Notes: generated by a model from the sequence alone, not told the origin. Numbered from the stretch's first letter, positions 44,450 to 55,133 are shown. The stretch: 64,000 bases of DNA from Reichenbachiella carrageenanivorans (GCF_025639805.1 NZ_CP106735.1:1056001-1120000); one strand, 5' to 3'. A program made the numbers and translations.

Positions 44450-46840
44450 ATGATAAGAAATTACATCACCATCGCCATTCGAAATATTCAGAATAATCCC
44501 GTTTATTCTACCATCAATGTCATAGGCCTAACCATCGGAATAGTGAGTAGTCTCTTACTATATCTGTACGTAGATTTTGAAAGGGGCTATGACCAATTTC
44601 ATTCCAACAAAAACAATATCTACCGGATCTCAACCCATGCTACGGTGCAAGATTCGGAACTCAACATACCTCTGGCACCATCTTTAGTGGGTCATACGCT
44701 TATGAGCGAATATGGAATAGTAGAAAATTCGGTAAGGCTCACTGGTGGTAGTGAAATGCTGATCGCAGTTAATGACAACTACTTTTATGAAACAGATATC
44801 TATGAAGCTGATTCATCATTTTTTACCGTTTTCGATTTTGAATTGCTTGAAGGAGATAGAATTTCATGCCTAAAAGAACCCAATACACTAGTCATATGTC
44901 AATCACTAGCCAAGAAGTGGTTTCCCAATGCATCCGCCATGGGAAAATCCGTAAAAACCGATGGGGAAGACACCAAAATCATTACAGGCATCATGGCCGA
45001 TCCTCCCATCAATACTAGCATCATGGTCAAAGGCTTGCTGTACTACAGTTCCACTTCCCCCAGCGAAGTATCATGGGGCAATATGAACGATCAAATATTT
45101 GTTGTGCTTAACCCAAACACCCTCTTACCTGATGTGTATACTGCTATGGAGCAGATGTATGCCAAATATATGGCACCACTATACGAGCAATTTAGCGCTT
45201 CAGCTACATTTTCTTTACAGCCCTTAACGGATGTCCACCTCTATTCTAATTTTGACATGGACATGAGCAACACAGGTGATATCAGCTACCTCTATATCTT
45301 TAGCGCCATTGCTTTTTTCATGCTACTTATTGCCTGTATCAACTATATGAATTTGGCCACAGCCCGTTCTATGGCCAGATCCAAAGAAGTCGGCATTCGC
45401 AAAGCCATGGGCTCCTATACTTCTCAACTCATAGGCCAGTTCGTGACAGAATCCGTCGTGATCGCCCTCATTGCATTGAGCATAAGCCTGATACTCACCT
45501 TTTTCACTATTCCTTATTTCAACGAGCTGGCACATTTAGATATTGATCAAAATTTTCTGCGTGATCCACGAATGATTTTGGTACTAACCACAGTTATCTT
45601 TTTTGTAGGGTTAGTCGGGGGCAGTTACCCTGCTTTTTATCTCTCTAGATTCAAAGCCGCCGAGGTACTCAAAGACAAAGCACAAAAAAGCAAAGGCAAC
45701 GAAACCCTTCGCAAAGCACTGGTAGTAGCTCAGTTTGCCATTTCGCTAGGAATGGTGGTGAGTACATGGATCGTCTTCGACCAGCTGGCCTATCTTAGAA
45801 ATAAAGAGCTAGGGTTTAACCAAAAACAAGTAGCCACCGTAGCCTTAGAGGGCAATCAGGTAAGAGAAAAGTTAAACGTGCTCTCTGCCAAGCTACTTCA
45901 GCATCCAGGCGTAGAGGCTGTAGGGTCTGGCCACGGCGTGCCCGGCACCAATACCATGAGTATGAGCGGCATCAAAATAGAATCTGCAGACGGAATGATG
46001 ATTGATAAAATCTTCCAATATATCACAGTAGATAACCAATACTTCCCTACGCTTGAGATCCCTATTGTCGCTGGGCGCAATTTTCTGCCAGAAGTAGCCA
46101 ACGACACCGCTGCTTCGATCATAGTCAATGAAGAAATGGTACGCCAAATGGGTTGGACAGAGCCCTTGGGGAAAAAGCTAGAGCGATTTATCGACGATGA
46201 TATGAAAACACAAACATTCACAGTAGTGGGTATAGTAAGAGATTATCATCTAATCTCTTTACAAGAACCAATCACCCCACTAGTAGTGTACAACAAAACC
46301 AACAACTCACAGATGATCGTAAGGCTCAAAGCCGATGGCATAGCGACCACCATGACTGAAGTAGAAGATATTTTTAAGCAAGTCATCACTAACCGTCCCT
46401 TCGAGTACACCTTCTTAGACCAAGGGTTTCAAAAACACTACGAAACAGATCAAAAGAGAGGAGAGGTTTTCGCCATCTTCTCCACACTTACTATTGCCAT
46501 CGCATGTTTAGGACTGTTTGGCCTGGCTTCCTATACCTCCGAAGCACGCCGCAAGGAAATAGGCATTCGCAAAGTGGTAGGAGCCAATGTGATGAATATT
46601 ATTGTCATGATGTCCAAAGATTTTCTAAAGCTGATTCTACTCTCCATAATCGTTGCATTTCCTCTCTCCTATTATTTTATGAGTCAGTGGCTACAAGAGT
46701 TTGCCTATGCCATGGAGTTAAAATGGACCAGCTTTGTCCTTTCTGCTTTGTTCACTTTAATCATAGCCTTTCTCACCGTACTCTACCACTCACTCAAATC
46801 TGCTATTGCCAATCCTTCCTCAGCCATACGAGACAATTAA
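44450..46840 (+). CDS. ABC-transporter permease, MacB/FtsX type
   Basis: The 796-residue membrane protein starts with a helix (GLTIGIVSSLLLYLYV) and an extracytoplasmic MacB-type domain. A first FtsX helical block follows (about 280-430), then a second extracytoplasmic domain and a final FtsX block (about 680-790). ARSKEVGIRKAMG and ARRKEIGIRKVVG mark the two blocks. Such permeases act with an ATPase and often a periplasmic adaptor in export or lipoprotein handling. No ATPase gene is adjacent. I start at ATG 44450, the usual N-terminus (MIRNYITIAIRNI). Confidence 0.88.
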   Translation: MIRNYITIAIRNIQNNPVYSTINVIGLTIGIVSSLLLYLYVDFERGYDQFHSNKNNIYRISTHATVQDSELNIPLAPSLVGHTLMSEYGIVENSVRLTGGSEMLIAVNDNYFYETDIYEADSSFFTVFDFELLEGDRISCLKEPNTLVICQSLAKKWFPNASAMGKSVKTDGEDTKIITGIMADPPINTSIMVKGLLYYSSTSPSEVSWGNMNDQIFVVLNPNTLLPDVYTAMEQMYAKYMAPLYEQFSASATFSLQPLTDVHLYSNFDMDMSNTGDISYLYIFSAIAFFMLLIACINYMNLATARSMARSKEVGIRKAMGSYTSQLIGQFVTESVVIALIALSISLILTFFTIPYFNELAHLDIDQNFLRDPRMILVLTTVIFFVGLVGGSYPAFYLSRFKAAEVLKDKAQKSKGNETLRKALVVAQFAISLGMVVSTWIVFDQLAYLRNKELGFNQKQVATVALEGNQVREKLNVLSAKLLQHPGVEAVGSGHGVPGTNTMSMSGIKIESADGMMIDKIFQYITVDNQYFPTLEIPIVAGRNFLPEVANDTAASIIVNEEMVRQMGWTEPLGKKLERFIDDDMKTQTFTVVGIVRDYHLISLQEPITPLVVYNKTNNSQMIVRLKADGIATTMTEVEDIFKQVITNRPFEYTFLDQGFQKHYETDQKRGEVFAIFSTLTIAIACLGLFGLASYTSEARRKEIGIRKVVGANVMNIIVMMSKDFLKLILLSIIVAFPLSYYFMSQWLQEFAYAMELKWTSFVLSALFTLIIAFLTVLYHSLKSAIANPSSAIRDN

Positions 46841-46856
46841 ATATTGAAGACTTCAA

Positions 46857-46889
46857 GTATAAAAAGTGATGAATTTTCACTTTTTATAC
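46857..46889 (+). terminator. Terminator of the permease gene
   Basis: A 13-bp AT-rich stem, GTATAAAAAGTGA/TCACTTTTTATAC, with a 7-nt loop, lies 17 bp after the stop. Confidence 0.6.
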
Positions 46890-46996
46890 ACGTGTATCTA
46901 TTCATTTTATTCCTATTCAAAACAAATATTAACATCAGATAATATTGCGGTTCGTTTATTTGAATATTGTAGTTAAATTAATGGAAATTTGCCCGC

Positions 46997-48481
46997 ATGA
47001 AACAATACATTCTGGCACTTGACCAGGGAACGACAAGCTCAAGAGCACTTTTATTTGATCATAAAGGAGGTGTAGTCGCCATGGCTCAAAAAGAGTTTAA
47101 GCAAATCTACCCTAAGCATGGTTGGGTAGAACACGACCCTTACGACATCCTCAAGTCGCAGCTCGATGTCATGTATGAAGTCATAAAAAAAAGCAAGGTC
47201 AACAACTCCCAAATTCTAGGCATAGGAATTACCAACCAACGTGAAACAGCCATCGTTTGGAACAAGAAAACAGGTGCGCCAATATACAACGCCATCGTCT
47301 GGCAAGATACCCGAACCTCCGACCTCTGCCAACAACTCAAAAGTGACGACAATCTCGAAGACTATGTAAGGAAATCGACAGGTCTGGTGATCGATTCATA
47401 CTTCTCTGCCACCAAAATCCATTGGATTCTAAAAAATGTAAAAGGTGCACAAAAAAGCGCAGAAGCGGGCGACCTATTGTTTGGCACAGTAGATACATGG
47501 CTCATTTGGAACCTCACCAATGGTGCTTCGCACATGACGGATTTTTCCAACGCATCGCGCACCATGCTCTTCAATATCTCCAACCTCAATTGGGATGAAG
47601 AACTGCTCGAAAAATTCGACATACCAAGGCAAATGCTGCCAGACGTGACACACTCTGGCTTCCACTTTGGCATGGCCAAGCTACAAGGTGGCGACGTACC
47701 CATCATGGGAGTGGCTGGCGATCAGCAAGCGGCTCTATTCGGTCAAGGTTGTTTCGAACCCGGCCAAGCCAAAAACACATACGGTACAGGATGTTTTCTT
47801 TTGATGAACACTGGAGAGAAAATACAATATTCAAAAAACGGATTGCTCACCACCATTGCCTGGGGACTCAACGGCAAAATAGAATACGCTCTTGAAGGCA
47901 GTATTTTTATGGCTGGTGCTGCCATCCAATGGCTCAGAGATGGATTGAAAATGATCAACTCCGCCGCAGAAACCGAACAAATCGCACAACGAGTAAAAGG
48001 AGACAGTGGCGTCTACATGGTACCTGCATTTTCAGGGTTAGGTGCTCCCTACTGGGATATGTATGCCCGTGGGGGCATTTTTGGACTCACCCAAGACACC
48101 ACTAACGAAGAAATAGTAAAGGCAACGCTCGAATCTCTAGCTTACCAAACTAGAGACATTCTATTTGCTATGGCCAATGACTCTGGAGTCAAACTCAATT
48201 CGCTCCAAGTAGACGGAGGTGCCTCTGCCAACAACTACTTGATGCAGTTTCAGGCAGATATCTTAAACGTACTTGTCGAACGACCAAAAAATATAGAATC
48301 CACTGCCGTAGGAGCAGCTTATTTTGCTGGCATCACCAGCGGAATGTGGAGTATGACAGATCTCAAAAAGAAAAGAGCCGTCGATAAGACATTCAAACCT
48401 AAAATGGACGACTTTACAAGGAACTATTTATATACAGGCTGGCATAATGCCATCAAAAGATGCATGAACTGGGCTCGATAA
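46997..48481 (+). CDS. glpK: Glycerol kinase
   Basis: GlpK (494 residues) phosphorylates glycerol to glycerol 3-phosphate. It begins [16 protein letters not shown], the first FGGY signature, and has the second signature near residue 360 ([10 protein letters not shown]) plus the kinase-type glycine motif ([12 protein letters not shown]). It starts the glycerol cluster, 73 bp before glpD and about 1.5 to 4 kb ahead of the ROK kinase, glpF and glpQ genes. Confidence 0.98.
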   Translation: MKQYILALDQGTTSSRALLFDHKGGVVAMAQKEFKQIYPKHGWVEHDPYDILKSQLDVMYEVIKKSKVNNSQILGIGITNQRETAIVWNKKTGAPIYNAIVWQDTRTSDLCQQLKSDDNLEDYVRKSTGLVIDSYFSATKIHWILKNVKGAQKSAEAGDLLFGTVDTWLIWNLTNGASHMTDFSNASRTMLFNISNLNWDEELLEKFDIPRQMLPDVTHSGFHFGMAKLQGGDVPIMGVAGDQQAALFGQGCFEPGQAKNTYGTGCFLLMNTGEKIQYSKNGLLTTIAWGLNGKIEYALEGSIFMAGAAIQWLRDGLKMINSAAETEQIAQRVKGDSGVYMVPAFSGLGAPYWDMYARGGIFGLTQDTTNEEIVKATLESLAYQTRDILFAMANDSGVKLNSLQVDGGASANNYLMQFQADILNVLVERPKNIESTAVGAAYFAGITSGMWSMTDLKKKRAVDKTFKPKMDDFTRNYLYTGWHNAIKRCMNWAR

Positions 48482-48554
48482 ATCATAAACATTTCATAAC
48501 AATTCGAAAATTATCCTAAATAACCAATCGTCTTGTTTTGCACAAAAAAACACT

Positions 48555-50204
48555 ATGTCACAACCATCCTTCTCATATCAAACTAGGCCTACCATCATTC
48601 AAAACCTCAAGAATGAATACTACGATGTGATTATCATCGGAGGCGGGATCACAGGTGCTGGCATTGCCCTCGATGCCGCAACAAGAGGACTCAAAGTAGC
48701 CCTGCTTGAAAAGAGAGATTTTGCCTCTGGCACCAGTAGCAAATCTACCAAACTGATCCATGGAGGGCTCCGATACCTCAAGCAGTTTGAGTTTAACCTA
48801 GTACGTGAAGTAGGCAAAGAGCGATCTATATTGCACGAACTAGCCACACATCTCGTGCGCCCAGAAAAAATGCTCCTCCCTCTTATCAAAGAGGGCAACT
48901 ATGGCAAAATTATTACTTCTGTAGGACTCATGGTCTACGATGTACTGGCTGGTGTAGAAGAAGAGGATCAGCGAAAAATGCTCTCCGTAGAAGAGACCAT
49001 GCAATCTGAGCCCCTGCTCGACAAAAACATCATAGAAGGCGGTGGACTCTATGCCGAATACCAAACCGATGACTACCGATTAGTCATGGAATTGATCAAA
49101 ACTTCGGTGGACTTCGGTGCACAAACCTTGAACTACGCTACGTGTACAGATCTGATTGCCAAAGGAGGAAAAGTATGCGGAATTGCTTGCATAGACGAAG
49201 AATCTGGAGAAGAATTTAAAATCTACGGCGACTATGTAGTAAATGCTGCAGGCCCATGGGTAGACCAAGTCCGAAAACTCAACAAGAAAGTAAAAGAAAC
49301 TAAACTACACTTGACTAAAGGCATCCATATCGTGATCCCATTTGAGAAGCTGCCAGTGAAACAATCGGTCTATTTCGACGTGTCTGACGGACGAATGATT
49401 TTTGCTATTCCTAAAAATGACATTACCTATATCGGCACCACAGACACCAACTACAAAGGCAACCCAAGAGATGCTCAAACGGACAAAAAAGACGTCAACT
49501 ACCTGATTAAAGCAGTCAATGAAGCTTTCCCAAGTATTCACATCAAAATTGAAGACGTCTTATCATCATGGGCTGGTATTCGTCCGCTGATACAAGAGGA
49601 AGGCAAATCTGCCTCAGAAATTTCACGCAAAGATGAGATTTTCATCTCTGACCGTGGTTTGATATCTATCGCTGGCGGCAAACTGACAGGCTATCGAAAA
49701 ATGGCCAAACGCACAGTAGACCTTGTTTTGGAAATGAAAAGCTCTCGTTCTGGCATTACCAAAAAAACAAAGTCTAAAACCAAAAAAGTTACATTCAACG
49801 GCAACAGTTTTAAAAACACCAAAGCTGTATCGAATTATAAAGCCAAATTAATCCAAGAAAACAAACAATTTGAAGAGACGCAGCTCAACTATCTAGTAGA
49901 TACCTATGGAGATCAAGCAGAGATTATTTTGAGCTTTGCCGATCAGCTACCTGGCAAAAATGAAGAAACCAAGTTGCTAAAAGCAGAAGTGCGTTTCTGT
50001 ATAGAAAGAGAAATGGTCATGCACCTCACTGATTTTTTCATCCACCGCACTGGTCGCTTGTTTTTCAATATCCAAAGCGTGAAAGACCACATGGCACTAG
50101 TAGCTACAGATATGAAACACTGGCTCGACTGGACTCCAGAGCAAATGGCAAAAGAAATCGACACCATGCAAGCAGAAGTAGACAAAGCCATCAGTTTTAA
50201 ATAA
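48555..50204 (+). CDS. glpD: Glycerol-3-phosphate dehydrogenase, FAD-dependent
   Basis: GlpD (549 residues) oxidises glycerol 3-phosphate to dihydroxyacetone phosphate and feeds electrons to quinones at the inner membrane. The N-terminal FAD site is DVIIIGGGITGAGIALDA, followed by the family signature IHGGLRYLKQFEF. A lysine/threonine-rich linker (GITKKTKSKTKK, around residue 400) precedes the C-terminal domain. TTGTTTTG at 48533-48540 is close to the promoter consensus, so glpD may also have its own promoter. Confidence 0.96.
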   Translation: MSQPSFSYQTRPTIIQNLKNEYYDVIIIGGGITGAGIALDAATRGLKVALLEKRDFASGTSSKSTKLIHGGLRYLKQFEFNLVREVGKERSILHELATHLVRPEKMLLPLIKEGNYGKIITSVGLMVYDVLAGVEEEDQRKMLSVEETMQSEPLLDKNIIEGGGLYAEYQTDDYRLVMELIKTSVDFGAQTLNYATCTDLIAKGGKVCGIACIDEESGEEFKIYGDYVVNAAGPWVDQVRKLNKKVKETKLHLTKGIHIVIPFEKLPVKQSVYFDVSDGRMIFAIPKNDITYIGTTDTNYKGNPRDAQTDKKDVNYLIKAVNEAFPSIHIKIEDVLSSWAGIRPLIQEEGKSASEISRKDEIFISDRGLISIAGGKLTGYRKMAKRTVDLVLEMKSSRSGITKKTKSKTKKVTFNGNSFKNTKAVSNYKAKLIQENKQFEETQLNYLVDTYGDQAEIILSFADQLPGKNEETKLLKAEVRFCIEREMVMHLTDFFIHRTGRLFFNIQSVKDHMALVATDMKHWLDWTPEQMAKEIDTMQAEVDKAISFK

Positions 50205-50211
50205 TCAGCAT

Positions 50212-51108
50212 ATGATCAAATGGGGTATCGATCTCGGGGGCACCAAAATAGAAGGCATCGTCATAGACACCGCAGCCAACAACAAAATACTGGCTCGTAC
50301 TCGAATCTCCACCGAAAGCCATCGTGGCTATCATCATATACTCCTACAGATAAAAAAACTAGTTGCTCTCCTAAGCGATACTTGCGGATTAAAACCTGAA
50401 AAAATTGGCATAGGCACACCTGGTTCTATCTTCCCTCCTACTGGCCATCTCAAAAACTCTAATAGCCTGCAACTCAACGATCAGCCACTTCTGGCTGATC
50501 TACAAAACTTGATGCAGGTACCCATAAAAATGGCTAATGATGCCAATTGCTTTGCACTGGCCGAAAGCCAAATAGGTATCGTACAAGAAATAGCACCAGA
50601 AGCCAATGTGGTATTTGGTGTGATTATGGGCACAGGCGTAGGAGGCGGACTTATTGTAAATGGCGACCTGCTCAATGGTGCCAATGGCATAGGTGGAGAA
50701 TGGGGACACAATTTCCTCCACGAATCGGGCGGACCATGCTACTGTGGCAAAACAGGATGTGTAGAAACCATGATCTCTGGCCCTGCACTAGAAAGGTTCT
50801 ATTCACAGTACGCAAATAACCCCAAGCCACTCCAAACGATTATCGCAGATAGACAAACCGACCCGCTAGCCAAAGAAACTACCAATCGACTGATTCACTA
50901 TTTTGGCGTAGGCATTTCCACTATCATCAACATGATAGACCCAGATGTAATCGTAATCGGCGGTGGCGTAGGCAACATAGACCTGCTCTATACAAAGGGT
51001 ATCGAAGAAATAAAAAAGCATGTATTCAATCCAGCATGTACCACGCAGATCTTAAAACCAAAACTTGGTGATTCGGCGGGTGTATTTGGTGCGGCCTTTC
51101 TGGTTTAG
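50212..51108 (+). CDS. ROK-family sugar kinase
   Basis: The 298-residue protein has the ATP-binding start IDLGGTKIEGIVID. The ROK zinc motif is CYCGKTGCVE. It has no N-terminal DNA-binding domain, so it is a kinase rather than a ROK repressor. Glucose, fructose or N-acetyl sugars are possible substrates. It begins 7 bp after glpD, so it is in the same operon as the glycerol genes, an unexpected partner. Confidence 0.92.
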   Translation: MIKWGIDLGGTKIEGIVIDTAANNKILARTRISTESHRGYHHILLQIKKLVALLSDTCGLKPEKIGIGTPGSIFPPTGHLKNSNSLQLNDQPLLADLQNLMQVPIKMANDANCFALAESQIGIVQEIAPEANVVFGVIMGTGVGGGLIVNGDLLNGANGIGGEWGHNFLHESGGPCYCGKTGCVETMISGPALERFYSQYANNPKPLQTIIADRQTDPLAKETTNRLIHYFGVGISTIINMIDPDVIVIGGGVGNIDLLYTKGIEEIKKHVFNPACTTQILKPKLGDSAGVFGAAFLV

Positions 51109-51160
51109 TTTTGCTTTCACATGAATATACTCTAATTTCATTCTCCGTAAAAATGTAGCT

Positions 51161-51919
51161 ATGAAAATAATTTCTTATAACGTGAACGGCATTCGTGCTG
51201 CCATCAAAAAAGGGCTTTTGAAATCTATAGAAGACATGCAGGCCGACATCATTTGCTTGCAAGAAACCAAAGCCCAAGACGATCAAATACTAGAAGCACT
51301 AGGCAAAGATTTTCCCTATCATGTCTCTAGCAATAGTGCTGTAAAAAAAGGCTACAGTGGTACGTGCACCATAAGCAAATCTGCCCCTCTCTCCGTGTCC
51401 ACGGGCATTGGTATAGACATTCACGACCAAGAAGGCAGAGTCGTAACTAGTGAATTTGAGAATTTTTATATCGTCAATGTATATGTGCCCAATTCTAGTA
51501 GCGAGTTAAAAAGGTTGGATTACCGAGAAGGATGGGATGTCGATTTTCTCCACTATCTAAAAAGACTCGAAGAGCATAAACCCGTCATCATCTGTGGCGA
51601 CTTCAATGTAGCACACCAAGAAATAGACATCGCCAGACCCAAAGCCAATTACAACAAAACATCGGGCTATACCCAACGAGAAATAGATGGCATGTCCAAC
51701 TTTATCAAGGCTGGTTTTGTAGATACATTTAGGCACTTGCACCCAGACGAAGTAGCCTATAGCTGGTGGAGCTACCGAGCAGGTGCTCGCGAGAAAAACA
51801 TCGGATGGCGACTAGACTATTTTCTAGTAAGCACTCCGCTAATCCCAAAAATAAAATCAGCAGCCATCCACCCAAATTATCAAGAGTCTGATCATTGTCC
51901 CGTTAGCATTACATTATAA
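51161..51919 (+). CDS. xth: Exodeoxyribonuclease III / AP endonuclease
   Basis: The 252-residue enzyme of the exonuclease III family cuts at abasic sites in DNA repair. It has ISYNVNGIRAA, the metal-binding Glu in LQETKAQ, ICGDFNVAHQEID, and the final SDHCPVS. The size is normal. It lies inside the glycerol cluster, 52 bp after the ROK kinase and 2 bp before the next gene. Confidence 0.95.
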   Translation: MKIISYNVNGIRAAIKKGLLKSIEDMQADIICLQETKAQDDQILEALGKDFPYHVSSNSAVKKGYSGTCTISKSAPLSVSTGIGIDIHDQEGRVVTSEFENFYIVNVYVPNSSSELKRLDYREGWDVDFLHYLKRLEEHKPVIICGDFNVAHQEIDIARPKANYNKTSGYTQREIDGMSNFIKAGFVDTFRHLHPDEVAYSWWSYRAGAREKNIGWRLDYFLVSTPLIPKIKSAAIHPNYQESDHCPVSITL

Positions 51920-51921
51920 TC

Positions 51922-52431
51922 ATGCCTTCTATTCGTATCCCATCCAATAGCGATTTCAAAGCCTTCTTTCAAGGACAAAAAATAGCCGATCATCCCAAAA
52001 AAAGAGCCATGTCTATGTTGCTAGCTATAGTAGCAGGACTACTTCTATATACAGGCACTAAAGTCACCCCTATGGACGAGAAAATGACCTATGCAGGTGT
52101 ACTAACGCTGGTTTATGTCTTTGTGGGGAGAAATTTTATGTTTAAAATCAAAATCAAAAACCTTTGGAAGCAAAAACGCGAAACCAACCCTGAACTACTC
52201 ATCGATCAGAAAGGTGTAGAAATAAAGCATCATATGCCAGAGCAGTGTAAAACCATTGCTTGGGCAGATTTTGGATACTACCGGATAGAAGAGAGCCTTG
52301 CGCTCCTTTACCCTAAAAAGACTCCAGAAAAATGGCTTACGCTTTCGCTAACCGAATTAGAAAATGAGACCATACAAGACCTTAAAGAAATGATCAAGAC
52401 CAATATAAAAATCGCTGAACCCAAAAAATAA
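51922..52431 (+). CDS. Membrane protein of unknown function in the glycerol cluster
   Basis: The 169-residue protein has two hydrophobic segments (about residues 29-45 and 56-72) that place the termini on the same side. A C-terminal domain follows, with NPELLIDQKGVEIKHHM and IAWADFGYYRI. This pattern recalls small proteins that pair two membrane helices with a PH-like domain, but I cannot name the family. Its stop shares one base with the ATG of the aquaporin gene, so coupling is strong. Confidence 0.75.
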   Translation: MPSIRIPSNSDFKAFFQGQKIADHPKKRAMSMLLAIVAGLLLYTGTKVTPMDEKMTYAGVLTLVYVFVGRNFMFKIKIKNLWKQKRETNPELLIDQKGVEIKHHMPEQCKTIAWADFGYYRIEESLALLYPKKTPEKWLTLSLTELENETIQDLKEMIKTNIKIAEPKK

Positions 52432-53234
52432 TGAACATCTATATGGCAGAATTTCTGGGTACTGCTATTCTCTTTCTGCTAGGAGGCGGAGTCAATGCTG
52501 GCGTTAGCCTCCACAAAAATTATTTTCATCAAGGCAGCTGGCTCGCCATATGCGTAGGCTGGGGTATAGCTGTAGCCATGGCTATCTATGCTGTAGGCGA
52601 TATTTCTGGCTCACATATCAACCCCGCAGTCACCCTAGGGTTTGCACTGACGGGTGCATTCGAATGGGCCAAAGTGCCTGGCTATATGCTAGCACAGCTA
52701 CTCGGGGCGATGGCAGGAGCAACACTCGTCTGGCTGCACTACTTACCTCACTGGAAAGCCACCGAAAACACTGCCACCAAACGAAGCGTATTTTGTACCA
52801 GTCCAGCTATACCCGCTCCCTTTGCTAATTTATTCAGCGAAATTTTCGGCACATTTATTTTACTTTTTGCCCTCTCCTTTCTGGGCTTAAACGATTTTAC
52901 CGAAGGGCTAAACCCACTAGTCATAGGCTTGCTAGTCTGCATGATCGGCTTATCTCTAGGTGGTACAACAGGGTTTGCCATCAATCCCGCCAGAGACCTA
53001 GGTCCTCGTTTCATTCACTTCTTATTGCCCATAGCTGGAAAAGGGACATCTGGATGGAACTATAGCTGGATACCAATTGTAGGGCCGTTTTTAGGGGGTG
53101 CATTAGGCACACTTTCCTATCAAGCCATATTTAATCAAAACATAATACCTGCTTTATACCCATGTTTATTGGCTGTGGTAGTTTTGACTGGCCTAGCTAT
53201 CAGAGCAGAAAACTCAAGCCTCAAGACACCATGA
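52431..53234 (+). CDS. glpF: Glycerol facilitator (aquaglyceroporin)
   Basis: The 267-residue MIP channel has six membrane helices and two NPA half-helices: HINPAVTLGF (first) and FAINPARDLGPR (second). The Asp following NPAR, with the location beside glpK and glpD, points to an aquaglyceroporin that admits glycerol. Its stop overlaps the next start by 4 bp (ATGA). Confidence 0.95.
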   Translation: MNIYMAEFLGTAILFLLGGGVNAGVSLHKNYFHQGSWLAICVGWGIAVAMAIYAVGDISGSHINPAVTLGFALTGAFEWAKVPGYMLAQLLGAMAGATLVWLHYLPHWKATENTATKRSVFCTSPAIPAPFANLFSEIFGTFILLFALSFLGLNDFTEGLNPLVIGLLVCMIGLSLGGTTGFAINPARDLGPRFIHFLLPIAGKGTSGWNYSWIPIVGPFLGGALGTLSYQAIFNQNIIPALYPCLLAVVVLTGLAIRAENSSLKTP

Positions 53235-54139
53235 AAAACACCTTCCACTTTTTGATGCTGGGCATTGCCCTGATTTTCATTCAATGTCAACCTAAAAAAG
53301 ATACTATGAAATATACAAACCTAGATGTACAAGGTCATAGAGGAGCCAGGGGACTGCTACCCGAAAATACCATTCCTGCCTTCATCAAAGCCATAGAACT
53401 GGGTGTGACCACTCTTGAGCTAGACCTAGCCGTGACCAAAGACCACGAGCTACTAGTCAGCCACGACCCTTTTATGTCCTCCAAGTTTTCAACCACCTCC
53501 GAAGGACACGCCATAGGAAAGACCGAAGAACTATCTTACAACATCTATAAAATGACCTATGAAGAAATCAAATCATACGATGTGGGGACTAGATATCAAA
53601 AGCATTTTCCAGATCAAGAAAAAATGAAAGCACACAAGCCCCTGCTCAAAGAAGTAGTAGTAGCTGTCAATTCGTACCTTAATAAAAACCAACTACCACC
53701 AGTCAGATACAATATTGAAATCAAAAGTGAACCAACAGGAGACTCCACCTTTCACCCGGCACCTGCCGAATATGCGAAATTGGTGTACGATTTCATTACC
53801 ACTGAGATGGACACTAGCCTACTCAACGTACAATCGTTCGACTTCAGAATTTTACAATATTTTCATGAAAATTATCCTGAAATCAAATTGGCTGTACTCG
53901 TAGAAAACCCAGCACCCATCGAAGAAAACCTAGCCAATCTGGGGTTCATACCAGATATATACAGTTGCTACTATCATTTACTAGATTCTAACAAAGTAGC
54001 TTGGCTACAAACCCATGGGATGAAAGTAATTCCTTGGACAGTAAACAAAAAAGACGACATCAAAAAAGTATTGAATTGGGGAGTAGATGGAATTATTTCC
54101 GACTATCCAAATCATGTATTAGAATTAATTTCAGATTAA
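53231..54139 (+). CDS. glpQ: Glycerophosphodiester phosphodiesterase, lipoprotein
   Basis: GlpQ-type enzymes release glycerol 3-phosphate from glycerophosphodiesters. The 302-residue protein has a lipoprotein signal (IALIFIQC) and the catalytic segment QGHRGARGLLPENT, with the metal residues in LELDLAV and SHDP. It thus works outside the cytoplasm and feeds the pathway. The frame is open back to 53162, but the signal peptide starts at ATG 53231. Confidence 0.93.
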   Translation: MKNTFHFLMLGIALIFIQCQPKKDTMKYTNLDVQGHRGARGLLPENTIPAFIKAIELGVTTLELDLAVTKDHELLVSHDPFMSSKFSTTSEGHAIGKTEELSYNIYKMTYEEIKSYDVGTRYQKHFPDQEKMKAHKPLLKEVVVAVNSYLNKNQLPPVRYNIEIKSEPTGDSTFHPAPAEYAKLVYDFITTEMDTSLLNVQSFDFRILQYFHENYPEIKLAVLVENPAPIEENLANLGFIPDIYSCYYHLLDSNKVAWLQTHGMKVIPWTVNKKDDIKKVLNWGVDGIISDYPNHVLELISD

Positions 54140-54182
54140 CTTTGAATCTTGCATAATCTTTAAAAGGGCGGATTTATCAACT

Positions 54183-55127
54183 ATGGAAGTACCAAGTCTT
54201 AGCGACATCAAGCGTGCGCACACCAGAATAACAAAGTACATTGTGCGTACTCCGATAATGACTTCTCAGACTATCAATGACATGATAGGTGGAGAGGTTT
54301 TTTTCAAATGTGAAAATTTTCAAAAAGTAGGCGCATTCAAAATGCGTGGCGCGGCCAATATCATCATGTCTTACCGACCGGAAGAAAGGGTGAATGGGTT
54401 TGTGACACACTCGTCGGGCAACCACGCACAAGCGGTAGCTCTAGCTTCACAAGTGGCTGGAGCCAAAGCCTACATCGTAATGCCAGACAATGCTCCTCAG
54501 GTAAAAAAAGATGCCGTAAAAGAATACGGAGCTGAGATCACTTTCTGCGAGCCTACGGAAGAAGCTCGTGTAGCAGCATGCGACAAAATCATGAAAGAAA
54601 CAGGTGCTATTCAAGTGCACCCTTTCAATGATCCACGCATTATCGCTGGCCAGGCTACTGCTGCCAAAGAATTTATCGAAGAGCATCCAGACCTTGATTT
54701 TATGATTTCACCAGTAGGTGGAGGGGGGTTGGCAGCTGGGTCAGCATTAGCACTCAGCTATGTGAGCCCTACCACCAAAATGATCTTGGCAGAACCCTCT
54801 GCCGTAGACGATACTTATCAGTCTTTCAAATCAGGTAAGTTGACTGGAGTGACCCAACCTGAGTCCATCGCAGATGGCCTGCTAGTTTCTGTAGGCTCAC
54901 TCAACTTTGAAATCATCAAAGAACACGTAACCGATGTATTGATCGTAGAAGAGCAAGAGATTATAGATGCCATGCGACTCATCTGGGAAAGAATGAAAAT
55001 CATCATCGAACCATCTAGCGCCGTAGCCGTAGCGGCTTTACTCAAAAACAAAGAGCGCTTTGCTGGAAAGAAAACAGGATTGATCCTAACTGGTGGAAAC
55101 GTGCAGTTGGACAGCCTACCATTCTAA
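54183..55127 (+). CDS. Threonine/serine dehydratase, PLP-dependent
   Basis: The 314-residue enzyme has the PLP lysine K53 in FQKVGAFKMRGAAN, the substrate loop SSGNHAQA and the phosphate loop GGGGLAAG. There is no ACT-like regulatory domain, so it is the short catabolic type or a serine racemase-like protein, not biosynthetic IlvA. It deaminates threonine or serine to the 2-oxoacid, or racemises serine. It may follow glpQ in transcription (43 bp) but its role is unrelated. Confidence 0.9.
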   Translation: MEVPSLSDIKRAHTRITKYIVRTPIMTSQTINDMIGGEVFFKCENFQKVGAFKMRGAANIIMSYRPEERVNGFVTHSSGNHAQAVALASQVAGAKAYIVMPDNAPQVKKDAVKEYGAEITFCEPTEEARVAACDKIMKETGAIQVHPFNDPRIIAGQATAAKEFIEEHPDLDFMISPVGGGGLAAGSALALSYVSPTTKMILAEPSAVDDTYQSFKSGKLTGVTQPESIADGLLVSVGSLNFEIIKEHVTDVLIVEEQEIIDAMRLIWERMKIIIEPSSAVAVAALLKNKERFAGKKTGLILTGGNVQLDSLPF

Positions 55128-55133
55128 GAAAAC

